64,000 nt of DNA from Coccinella septempunctata (lineage: Eukaryota > Arthropoda > Insecta > Coleoptera > Coccinellidae): positions 40,388,270 through 40,452,269 of the forward strand of contig NC_058189.1 of NCBI RefSeq assembly GCF_907165205.1, written 5' to 3'. Shown piece after piece: positions 44,090-54,422 of the stretch. Position numbers and translations under genes: made by a program. The number at the start of each line of letters is the position of its first letter. Position 1 is the stretch's first letter. The notes beneath the pieces are model-generated. The model made no database searches. It was not told the origin of the DNA and saw only the letters and a program-made list of their open reading frames with translations.

Positions 44090-44640
44090 TGTGTTTCTGT
44101 TTCTCGTTGAAATATTGTGTTCTTAAGTCAACATAAACCTTGTTACCATTACCACAAGGGATTTATGTCCTATTTCTTAATGCCACCCATCGGAAATTAC
44201 CATTAATCTTACTATCAAGATTTTTGGTTTTTCATTTCTGCTGCTCTATCTCTCATTGAAATATTTGTTTGTTGATCTCATTACCAATGCCAAAAGAGAT
44301 TTCATACGCCTTTTCTAATTGCCACCCATTGGAAATTATCATTAATCTTACTATCAAGATTTTTATTTTCCTATTTTGGCTGTTCCAATCTCTCGTTGAA
44401 ATATTTGTTTGTTGATCTTGTTACCATTACCACAAGGTATTATATACGTATACGGTATTCCTTATGCTACCTATTGGGAATTATCGTTAATCTTACTACC
44501 AACATTTTTAGGTTCCTAGTTTTGCTGTTCCAGTCTCTCGTTGGAATTATTGTTTATTGATTACCACAACAATTTAATTCACTATTTCTGAATGCCACCC
44601 AGTGGAACTTGTCGATGTAGGTGAAATGTATATCAGATAT
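44090..44640 (+). repeat. Tandem repeat, ~145-bp unit, about four copies
   Basis: The phrase TCTCGTTGAAATATT or a variant recurs at 44102, 44251, 44391 and 44536 (spacing 149, 140 and 145 bp). Each unit also carries TTACCATTACCACAAG or a variant, TGCCACCCA, GGAAATTA and TTAATCTTACTA. Copies differ by many substitutions, so the array is old. Length and divergence fit a small satellite-like array. Confidence 0.9.
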
Positions 44641-46840
44641 GTGAAAAAAATCTTACTCAATGTAATTAAGCATTTGCAAAAAAGGTGATCCTCAATGATA
44701 GTCATTGCCTCCCTGTTAAGGCGAGTGCCCTCTCAGAAGATATGCTGGGAATACTGAAGGCTTCGTCCTTGCGACACCAGCTTCGATTGATTAAATTTAG
44801 ACTTGGTATCAAATTGTAGCTTCTATTATATTCTTATATTGTGTAGAGTGCCATACGCTAAATATAAAAATGAATGATAAAAATAAGTTCGACAGGAAAA
44901 AGTAATGTACCTATTGACTGAAACGATAGTCCTCTTCGAAATGAAAAGTAAATACTCGTTCTGAAGGAACCTAATGAAAAGACCAACGTCAACTAGATGA
45001 AGATCAACAAGTTCGAAGTCTCCTCTCCGATTTCAACATTGCTAATTAGACCAGTATAAGGTTCGATCTTCCTGCAATTTAAGCATGACAAACCAATCCG
45101 TTACCACGAACTCCTGTTATCCGACGAGCGGGCGCTGTGGGAAAAACATCGATTAGAGGAGGATAGGGTTAATTGATTGTAGTTTTTGCATCCCGACTGA
45201 GAGCAACTCATCGATCAGACCGGAACATTTCGGAAAAGTGATCGCTCAAGCTAATGATTTCACACTTGGGACGACGCAGCTGTTTGTCAACTGTTTCCCG
45301 ACGCGACGCGCCAGCGAGGCGTTTATTATGGTTTAATTGTTTCTACAGCGGAGTTTCAGATATAAACGGAAAGCTGCTACATGTAGCGGAGGAAACATTA
45401 GAGAAAATAATGCGACATGTTTCATCACGGCAGTGCTTGAAAAAAATTGCAATAAAGAAGGAATCCTGGGAATAAGTTTTTCAGTAGAAGGCTTAGAATT
45501 AACTTTGTCCCCTTATTCACACGAGTTTGTTGTTGCAAATATTATTTTAATTAGGTCTGTAGTAATTAGAAAAGTGTGAACATTTTTGCATGATTGCCAA
45601 AGTAATAGGTGAGGTGGATCGCACTTCAACCAAAAAAATTTCAAAAACTGTGCAGCCAAAAATTTTGGTAAATAGAAAATCCATAGCAAAAGGATCATAG
45701 AATCTATATTATAAATGCCAGACCGCTCGCACTGATACTTTGAATCTTATTGCTGAAGAACCTCGATTTTTGATCCACTTCACCCCATTTAACGGTACTT
45801 CATCGAACTTTAGCCGGTCCTCGAATATGAAGTTGTATGTTCATATTGTAGAGCTTCAAAATACAAAAATGAATGCCGTGGATAGTGTTGCAAAGTGAAA
45901 TTGCATTTCATTACTAAAATCTTAAAAACATCTTCAACGGAACAACAAATGCTTTTAAATGACGTTATTATATTATGATTAATTCGCTCTCGATTTTAGT
46001 TCTTCGAAACTATAGTTATTATTGCGGATTTTTTGAGACCTGATATCAAACAGCATCTGGACATCTAGTACCTAAGATGTCTAAAACTCTGGTGTATTCA
46101 CTGATTCGATATTGTTTTTAATTTCGTGGGGATATCGGACCAGTTTCGTTTTTACCACTGTAGGTAGCGCTGTTTAGAATTTGACAGAGCATTGTCAATT
46201 GATATTTGAAAATAATTTGAATACTTTCCTACGACTAACGAATATGTTGTATTTATAAGCGATTATTGGTGTGTGAAAATGTATTAGTTTCGAGAAAGGG
46301 GTGAAGAACATTCATTTATTCAACATGTCGTTCAGTAAGTTCAGGTTTCTGTATGGACAATCAAGAACTACAGCTAATAATTCGGTGTTGTTGGAATTTG
46401 AGGCAGAAAAAATCAGATGAACGAACATTCGGGAAGGATATAGCTAAGTTTTATGGCAACTTCACCAATATTTCAAAGAAACTGTATTGGAAATACGTAA
46501 TGTGAATTGTGAGCATGTATTGAGAATCAGAAAGTGATAAATTCGAGTTTGTTCTTCAAATATTCTTCCTGAGTAGATATAGTGAAAATTCCCTTTCCGT
46601 CAACTGAATATATTTGATGTTTGACCAATCAACTGTGTTTTATTAAAATCATATTGAATTACCCCCCTCACGAATTCAAGTTGTCAAACGGAAATTATCT
46701 TGAAGAAGAACAGTAAATCCTCCTTCGAACCCTTATTCCATAGTGTTGAAATATTGACAGATTTGTTTTTACAACGAAAATTGAACTGTAAAGCACAAAT
46801 ATTCCTTAACAGCTGACAAAATGGGCCAGTTCATATTTTG
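44641..46840. other. Intergenic; island at 45100-45420 and possible first exon near 46324
   Basis: 45100-45420 is CpG-containing, low-repeat DNA with AT-core motifs (ATCGATTA; TTTATTATGG; TTAATTG) and could be regulatory. Near 46160-46340 the sequence GTAGGTAGCGCTG ... TTTGACAGAGC is followed by ATGTCGTTCAGTAAGTTC, in which an ATG lies 9 bases before a GTAAGT donor-like site. This could be a short first coding exon, but no downstream exon was identified. Everything else is AT-rich without features. Confidence 0.3.
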
Positions 46841-47210
46841 AACTCGTTAATAATAATAATAATAATAATAATAAGTATATTTGACATCAAAAAATTTACA
46901 TGCCACGTCGTTGATCGACATTCGCAAAACGCAGAACAAAATAAAACGAGAGAGTATCATTGGACTTCCTTTGGTAGAACAAGGACAGAACGAAGCAAAT
47001 GACATGGTGGCGCCGCCACGAAACTGATCCCATATCCCCGATTTTCCGAATTGTTGATGCTTGCAAAAAGTGACAAGTGCACACACCAGTGTTTTAGACA
47101 TCTTACTAGTACCTATTGGGATGTCAATTATTTTTGGAGGAACTGTAGTCCATGATATCGATGGACCATAGACAACAAGGATACATTTACCGAATTTCGA
47201 TTTCAAATTT
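46841..47210 (-). repeat. Probable retroelement 3' end with (ATT)n tail
   Basis: An (AAT)9-like run at about 46846-46874 abuts GTATATTTGACATCAAAAAA. On the minus strand this is a sequence ending in (ATT)n, the same type of tail as the CR1-like LINE at 53990. The 119-codon minus frame here ends in a poly-tyrosine run encoded by the repeat and is not a gene. The body upstream is not assignable. Confidence 0.45.
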
Positions 47211-47928
47211 CCTTAGGGAAATTTTGAATTAAGTTACTCGAAATTAATATATAATAAAAGTGTCATTATATTATATATCAATAAATCAATAAAAGATTGA
47301 AACCTACGTCTAATTCATTATATTATAATATTCGAATTGAAAATGAATAAATACTTCAGAAAAAGGTTTCAAAATATATTTTCGTTTCCGGGCAAATCAG
47401 AAGTTGAAAAATGAATAGTCAGAAATTGGAGCCATACTATTTAATTTTGAAAACGAGGAAAATCAGCAACTGCTTTTTTTTGAAGAACGTTTTTTTTATG
47501 ATAACTTGCGCGTGTTTGATAGTTGGATGAGTGTTTCCGGCTTCAATCTCGAAAATAAATTCTTTGCATATGTTCAATGGGCTATTTTCCTAAATTCCAA
47601 AATATACGTCATTAAAATTCTTATAACTGAAATATATTTTTTTTTGCAATTTCAACATATTGCATTTAGTCTGTATTCACTCACGAAAATTCTGATTGCA
47701 GAGGTGTTCTCTTATATACATTCTACGTCATTTTCACAATCCGGCAACGCCCATCGAGTCAATAATGGTCATGAACATATATCTATTATATATTATAATA
47801 GATAGGATATGGTCATGAAAGTTTTCTGATAACCATAGGCGTAATAAATATAAAGTTTGGTGATCACATTTGACAAGAAAAACAAACAATGACCCAAAAT
47901 GTCATCGGTTTAAATAAGGTATAGACAC
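47211..47928. other. Intergenic, no feature
   Basis: AT-rich. The 99-codon plus frame at 47506-47805 is hydrophobic, motif-free and probably fortuitous. A TATATTATAATAGATAGG-type AT palindrome lies at about 47785-47805. Confidence 0.4.
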
Positions 47929-48559
47929 CTTAGAACATAGAATATCAGGAAGGAGTTTTTTCGAATAAATGTGACGGGAATTGCGCGACGGTAACGGCCA
48001 TATGGGTCTTCCAAGTTCTGATTTGAAAAGTGGCAGACTTGGAAGTCGAATGATTCTGTTGCCAAATGAAAAAAGTGCTGTTTTAACTTAATTTTGGTAA
48101 TTTGGATTCTTGAAATTTGCTGGAAATAAGGATTTTTGATATTTTAGCGTGAATAATTCATAGGTAGGTGATTTTTTAAGCTGAATATCAGGTATTAATT
48201 ATGAGTTTCTGAATTTCATGACATGACAAGGTTATCCCATGACAATAACACTCCATGGGCGTAGGTGATGTTAAGTCATAGACCTTAATACCAAGTATAT
48301 AGCCAAGCAGTGTTAGGTGGGGTGAATTTCCGCTTTGATTATCAATTTGAACGAGCGTGAAGAAGCTTCTGACGTTACGTCATTGATTTCCTAATTTTTT
48401 TGATTAATCAGAATCAACTGACTATTGAAGTTAGTTTTTTGGAAACTTCATTGTCCTACGCCACTGTTGAAACGGAAATATATGTCGGCCATATTTCTCC
48501 TCTATTCCGGTCAAATTGAAATGAGCAATATGCTCCTTCCTGTTATTCTATATTCTAAG
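47929..48559. mobile_element. 631-bp hAT-like MITE with AACATAGA termini
   Basis: The left end CTTAGAACATAGAATATCAG (47929) and its inverted partner ending TATTCTATATTCTAAG (48559) are imperfect inverted repeats of about 27 bp (AGGAAGGAG/CTCCTTCCT). A perfect 8-bp target duplication ATAGACAC flanks it (47921-47928 and 48560-48567). Eight-base duplication fits hAT (or P) elements. No transposase frame. The terminus matches the repeat at 6120-6655. Confidence 0.92.
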
Positions 48560-49467
48560 ATAGACACAGATAAGGGAAACAATTTTTTATAATCTATGGA
48601 TATAGAATTCTATATCTTCTTGATCGGTTCCACTGTTGTCGAATTAACATAAATTACTAGACTTCAGTAAAGGTATTTTGGTGATGATTATCCCTGTTGT
48701 TTTCAGTAAAGGTATTCTACGTCACAAGGTTTTACAAATTCGAATGTTTCGAAGGCTGTATTTATGAAATTTGAAGCGAATCTTTTACTTGTTGGTTAAC
48801 TAATGAAAAAGGGTTTCCATGAATAATCTTAAATTCAACTTTGGAGTTTTACGAAACTTGCCCATTCTACGTACCCTATATCTGTGTTGACCAAACCTCA
48901 AGTTCATTTGTTTTTGGAACATACGAAACAATAAATTTTGTTAACGAAGAGGAAATGCTATGAAAAGTTCGATTTTCACTTCGAATGAAAAATGAACATA
49001 ATATGATATGTACCTATAAACATGTAGGTACTCAATTTTAAGAAAAATCTTAATATAATTTTTTTTTCACTTTTTATATTATTCTCACAAGTCTTATTTT
49101 ACTTTCAGTTACTAAATATTCCCCCACTATAGCAGTCAGCTAGTTTACAATGATTATCTTAAATTTTCTAGAAAGCCCATTACGCCCTGTTGCTCATAAA
49201 ACCGGATTAATCCATTTTTAAAGTTGATCAGGAAGAAATTGATAATCAAGAATTCATCGAAATCTTGATGAAAAATATGATTATCTCTACTCTGCATGCG
49301 ATACGCGAGGAAACATCTCATTTCATCATTATTCTTGGAAAGATTTCATCACTATGAACCATAATTTCATTTGCACCCCGTTGGGACCAAATTGAAAGTT
49401 TATGAAACCCTATTTGAATATTAGTCTGCATGTTAATTAAAACTGATCATTAGCACGGGATAATAGA
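48560..49467. other. Intergenic, no feature
   Basis: AT-rich without recognisable repeats or coding motifs, apart from two GTAAAGGTATT-containing segments near 48670 and 48706. Confidence 0.4.
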
Positions 49468-50120
49468 TTAAATTATCACTTCGGGTTTATGAGCTGCATC
49501 CGAAGATATATTATCCAATTTAGATTGCAGCGTAGTCAGATGCAATCCGCATGTCAAGTATCTGTCCTTTAGTTTGCAGGAAGCCTGATTAATTTGTAGG
49601 AGTGCATAGTGTAATGTTACAAAATTGGCACCAGAGAATTCGCACCGACTGTGTGATTCATAAATTGGTTTCCTTGTCGGATGTTTGAACTTTACCAGTA
49701 CATCGTTGCGTAAGGACTGAGATTTATGATGAAATTCATAATTGTACAATTCGAATTTCAATATTTCACGAAGGATCGTGATGCGTACATCGAGGATTTT
49801 CTCCATATAAACGGAGCTTTTCATTTCTGCAGATCTCTCGATCGCACTCACCTTTGTAAAATGAGTTCTCCAATATTCAACATTCTCAGACTCCTTCGAA
49901 TCAGGAATCGTCACATATTTGGATCATTCAAAAGCTCGTCTTTGATTTCCTTTTCATTCGCTTCTTTATCGATGCACTCTTTTATCCTCATGTTCCTCTT
50001 CACTTATGAATTTCATGAAGGGCCCGTTTTCGACCCCGATTTTCAAGAGAAGGACCATAGCCCGAACTGCATTCTTCTTTCTTCCTCAGTTTTCAAGTTA
50101 GAAGTGGAAACACATTTTCC
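49468..50120 (-). pseudogene. Decayed coding sequence of unknown identity
   Basis: The minus-strand frame 49914-49468 (148 codons) reads like a real soluble, charged protein: SENVEYWRTHFTKVSAIERS, MEKILDVRITILREILKFEL, HSRCEFSGANFVTLHYALLQ, and a C-terminus DAAHKPEVII. Coding-like sequence continues upstream in alternating frames: NMRIKECIDKEANEKEIKDE (about 50009-49950), KIGVENGPFMKFISEEEHE (about 50068-50010) and NLKTEEERRMQFGLWSF (about 50100-50050). At least three frame changes would be needed to join them, typical of a pseudogene. A donor-like AAAG/GTGAGT lies at about 49852 but the frame stays open through it. I do not recognise the family. No TE motif is present, so it may derive from a host gene. 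Confidence 0.45.
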
Positions 50121-50151
50121 GCCTTTTTGAATTGGTATATCTACCGTGAAA

Positions 50152-50270
50152 TTCCAGTAATATCGAAAAACAAATGCAATATTCTACAGTAAGTGGTGTA
50201 AAGAAATACAGTTCCAGTAATATCGAAAAACAAAAGCATTATTCTACAGTACGTGGTGTAAAAAAATAAA
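50152..50270. repeat. 60-bp direct repeat (two copies) at the Penelope 3' end
   Basis: TTCCAGTAATATCGAAAAAC begins at 50152 and again at 50212. Each unit continues with CTACAGTA and GTGGTGTAAA. Short tandem repeats at the 3' end are common in Penelope-like elements. Confidence 0.9.
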
Positions 50271-50297
50271 CACACTATTTATTATTTTTCAAATATT

Positions 50298-51722
50298 TTA
50301 TTTCTGGTGCGATCGATTTCGGTTTAAAACCATCATCAGGCCAGCTGAAATATACGATAATACATGTTCTGTCTTTCCATTGTAATCACGTGGATAGGGG
50401 TTAAGCAAGAGCATGCAATCATTTTTACCTACCGTTCTTAGCGGTATTTTCCGAATATTTCTGAAATTTTTGACTTTTGGTGTAACAATCATATAATTAT
50501 AACAGTTGTTATCGGTGTGGTATTCTATATATTCTTTATAAATTCGTAGGACGTGAAATATGTGTCTACTTTCTTGAGGATGAGCTATCAGTTGTCCGAG
50601 CTGTCAGATGTCAAATCGTGTGTTGTTCTTCTTGTTATGGTTGATCTACCTATCAATTTAATGAGATCATTATCTCGTAGATTGAAATCTGACATCTCGT
50701 TCAGTAGGAATTGATTATCTCTATTTTTTAAAATTTCCAATTGTTCAAGTAACGTGAGTTTGTGGTAATTATTTCCTCTGTATATTCTTAGGTTGTCAAA
50801 ATTGGTGTTGTGTTTGTGTTCTTCTAGATGGCAACCTAAAGCTGATCTCGGTTGATTCCTATGGTGTTCTCTGAACCTTTTTTTTTACACTACGTGTGGT
50901 CATACCAATGTAAAAAGCCGGGCAGTCGGCGCAGTCAATTTTATGTATTCCGCTTAGTTTTTCTAGCTTTGTTTTGGATTTATTATTAACTAACATGTTC
51001 TCTATAGTTTTATGTTTTCCATTGACTAGGGTATAGTCATAGTCGTTAAGAATTCGTTGTATATTTTCTTGAAAACCTTTATAATATGGTATTGATAAGA
51101 ATTGTTTTTTCTTTTCTATGTGGGGTAGATTTTCTTCATTAATAATTTTCTTTTTATTGAGACGAATATTTGGTCAATGTAATCTCGTGTATATTGGTTA
51201 TTAATTCCCATCTGGTAAATTATATTTTTCTCCTTCGAATATTTTTCAGAGGATAGGGGGATGCTAAGTAGTCTATGGATTAGAAAATTGAAGGCAGATC
51301 TTTTCAATGAGGGTACGTGGTAAGAGTGAAAAGGTATAATAGCATCTGTTTGTGTAGGTTTCGAAACATATCGAAAGAGAAGTTTTTGTCCGCATTTAGG
51401 GTGACTTTGAGGTCAAGAAAATTCAAGATGTTTGAGTTAGCACGTTCAAGAGTGAATTCTATTTTGAACATGCAATTAATTGTAATATAGAAATTTTCGA
51501 GTTCCTCATGTGTTCCTTCCCAGATGCAAAAAATGTCATCAACGTATCTTTTCCAAGTGATTATATGTTTTCTAGATGGTAATTTCATTATTTGTTTTTC
51601 AACCTGATCTATATAAATATTCGCTATTAGGCCGCTAGATGGTGAACCCATAGGTAAACCGTCTTTCATTGTGTAAATCACATCATCAAAGTTAAAAAAA
51701 TTTTGTTCAGTAATCAGTTGAC
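50298..51722 (-). pseudogene. Penelope-like element: RT and GIY-YIG endonuclease
   Basis: On the minus strand: FFNFDDVIYTMKDGLPMGSP, then SSGLIANIYIDQVEKQI (RT block with GLPMGSP, about 51700-51590), TWKRYVDDIFCIWEG (YVDD, about 51565) and NILNFLDLKVTL. The linker region follows (FNFLIHRLLSIPLSS; YTRDYIDQIF, 51307-51116). Near 50975-50905 come GIHKIDCADCPAFYIGMTTR, the GIY-YIG-type core, and SVKK. A single extra A in a nine-base run (plus-strand T-run 50878-50886) shifts the frame, after which REHHRNQPRSALGCHLEEHK and TLLEQLEILKNRDNQF continue the domain. It is 5'-truncated at about 51722, so roughly the first half of the RT is missing. Identity is clear; it is inactive. Confidence 0.9.
50305..50345 (-). 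other. Penelope terminal-repeat hammerhead core
   Basis: On the minus strand CTGATGA (50339-50333) is followed by the stem GGTTTTAAACC and GAAAT (50320-50316). Flanks CTGG (5') and CCAG (3') can pair as stem I. The canonical U-H cleavage step is altered. This lies exactly where the terminal repeat of the adjacent Penelope copy is expected. Confidence 0.65.
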
Positions 51723-51751
51723 ATCTACAGTAACATTCTTAGGTTGAATTC

Positions 51752-52569
51752 AGTGGCGTCGTCCTAGAGTTTTTCTAGTTCACCACTTCAGTGATATAAT
51801 AGAAAGTGTTATTTTTGAATATAAACCTTAGATTTTTTCAATATATTCCAGTCCCATTTTTTTTTTATTCAGAATTTATAATTTACGGCGTGTTTCTAAT
51901 TGTACTCTTAATATAAAAAACTCAAAACCTAGCTCGAACAAGTTGGCAGGTTATTTTCATTGATAAAAGGATAATGCGTAGGTATAGAACTTTATGCTTT
52001 TTTTTGTGTCAGAATATCAGAGACATTGACTATGACTCTCATTCCAGATATTTGAAAAAATAGAGTATTTTCCAATATGGAATGCATCAATTTCAGGAAA
52101 TTTTTCAAACCTAAATTCGAATGAAAACAAAACCTTTTCAATTAGTTTATAATCTACTAGTTGCTAGCCTTTTCGAATAAAAACGGCTATGCTTGAATAC
52201 TAGTACCAGTTAATATGAATTAGTCATATCGGAATTCTTCTTAATCCTTTATGCTCCGAGCATATTTACGAATATTCAGAATAAATGTAGTCTTTAAGTT
52301 CTCTGATACCTAACACAACAAAGAAACATAAAGCTCCATACGCATTATCATATTATCAAAAAAAAATATCCTGCCAACATTACCGAACTAGTTTTTGAGT
52401 TTTTCATATTGAAAGTAAGATTGGAGACACGACGTTTATATTATATTCTGAATCAGAAAAAATAATTTGACTAGAATATGTAAAAAAACATATATGTTTG
52501 AAAAAATAAAAGGGAATATTATATCAGTGAAGTGGCGGACTAAAGAAAACTTCGACTACGCCACTGACT
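51752..52569. repeat. Element with CAGTGGCGTCGTC terminal inverted repeats
   Basis: The left CAGTGGCGTCGTCCTAGAGT ... CACTTCAGTGATATA (51752-51801) is mirrored by TATATCAGTGAAGTGG ... CGACTACGCCACTG (52525-52569). Arms are about 48 bp. No matching target duplication was identified. The right arm is repeated at 53780-53824 because of the 1255-bp tandem duplication. Non-coding. Confidence 0.72.
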
Positions 52570-54422
52570 AAAAAATCACTGACATAGAGGTACCAATTCA
52601 CAGAGCCGAAAAATGAGTTTCCACTTACAAGTTGAAAACAAAAGAAGGTAGAGGGAAGCGGTTTTGGCCATTATCCATCTTTTATTTTATTTCACGAAAA
52701 AAAGGGGTAAACATCCACGCATTTCTCATATCTGTTAGATAAAATTTATAATAATAATAATAATGAATATTTATTGATCCCTCCAGATACGTAGTGTATG
52801 GGACCGGTCAAGATACAAATAAATATGAGATTTCAATTTACATTAAACATTAGAGGACAATCCTGGTTAAATTCTGCTACAGAGTAATAACACTTCGATA
52901 ACAATATACATACGTTTTAGCTTATTCTTAAACACTTGGTAATTAGATTTGAAAAATTTAGGAAGGTTATTATACATTTTGATACACTGGTACATTGGGG
53001 ATCTTTCAAACTTCTGAGCGCTATGTTTAGGTACAAGCAAAGTATCCTGATTCCTTGTACCATGTTCATGGTTATCAGACAACCTTGTCCACTTCCTTTC
53101 ATTTTCTTTAGCATACAGCAGGCTTTTTAATATGTAGATACATAGCAGAGATAGAATATTATTACAGATAAAAAACTCAAAACCTAGCTCGAACAAGTTG
53201 GCAGGTTATTTTCATTGATAAAAGGATAATGCGTAGGTATAGAACTTTATGCTTTTTTTTGTGTCAGAATATCAGAGACATTGACTATGACTCTCATTCC
53301 AGATATTTGAAAAAATAGAGTATTTTCCAATATGGAATGCATCAATTTCAGGAAATTTTTCAAACCTAAATTCGAATGAAAACAAAACCTTTTCAATTAG
53401 TTTATAATCTACTAGTTGCTAGCCTTTTCGAATAAAAACGGCTATGCTTGAATACTAGTACCAGTTAATATGAATTAGTCATATCGGAATTCTTCTTAAT
53501 CCTTTATGCTCCGAGCATATTTACGAATATTCAGAATAAATGTAGTCTTTAAGTTCTCTGATACCTAACACAACAAAGAAACATAAAGCTCCATAAGCAT
53601 TATCATATTATCAAAAAAAAATATCCTGCCAACATTACCGAACTAGTTTTTGAGTTTTTCATATTGAAAGTAAGATTGGAGACACGACGTTTATATTATA
53701 TTCTGAATCAGAAAAAATAATTTGACTAGAATATGTAAAAAAACATATATGTTTGAAAAAATAAAAGGGAATATTATATCAGTGAAGTGGCGGACTAAAG
53801 AAAACTTCGACTACGCCACTGACTAAAAAATCACTGACATAGAGGTACCAATTCACAGAGCCGAAAAATGAGTTTCCACTTACAAGTTGAAAACAAAAGA
53901 AGGTAGAGGGAAGCGGTTTTGGCCATTATCCATCTTTTATTTTATTTCACGAAAAAAAGGGGTAAACATCCACGCATTTCTCATATCTGTTAGATAAAAT
54001 TTATAATAATAATAATAATGAATATTTATTGATCCCTCAAGACACGTAGTGTATGGGACCGGTCAAGATACAAATAAATATGAGATTTCAATTTACATTA
54101 AACATTAGAGGACAATCCTGGTTAAATTCTGCTACAGAGTAATAACACTTCGATAACAATATACATACGTTTTAGCTTATTCTTAAACACTTGGTAATTA
54201 GATTTGAAAAATTTAGGAAGGTTATTATACATTTTGATACACTGGTACATTGGGGATCTTTCAAACTTCTGAGCGCTATGTTTAGGTACAAGCAAAGTAT
54301 CCTGATTCCTTGTACCATGTTCATGGTTATCAGACAACCTTGTCCACTTCCTTTCATTTTCTTTAGCATACAGCAGGCTTTTTAATATGTAGATACATAG
54401 CAGAGATAGAATATTATTACAG
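51913..54422 (+). repeat. Recent 1255-bp tandem duplication
   Basis: Unit 1 (51913-53167) and unit 2 (53168-54422) are nearly identical; the few differences I see are at about 52343/53598 and in CTCCAGATACG versus CTCAAGACACG (52785/54038). The junction shares ATAAAAA. Each unit contains the right part of the CAGTGGCG element and the last ~430 bp of the minus-strand CR1-like LINE (52735-53167 and 53990-54422). Only unit 2 continues into the rest of that LINE, so unit 1 holds a copied tail. Confidence 0.95.

Noticed and set aside
46847..47206. 119-codon minus-strand frame ending in a run of tyrosines
   Set aside because: The tyrosines come from an (AAT)n tract, and the rest has no motif. It is a retroelement tail read as protein.
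47506..47805. 99-codon plus-strand frame
   Set aside because: AT-rich hydrophobic composition, no motif, ends in an AT palindrome.
49726..50130. 134-codon plus-strand frame
   Set aside because: It is antisense to the more protein-like minus-strand sequence at 49468-50120.
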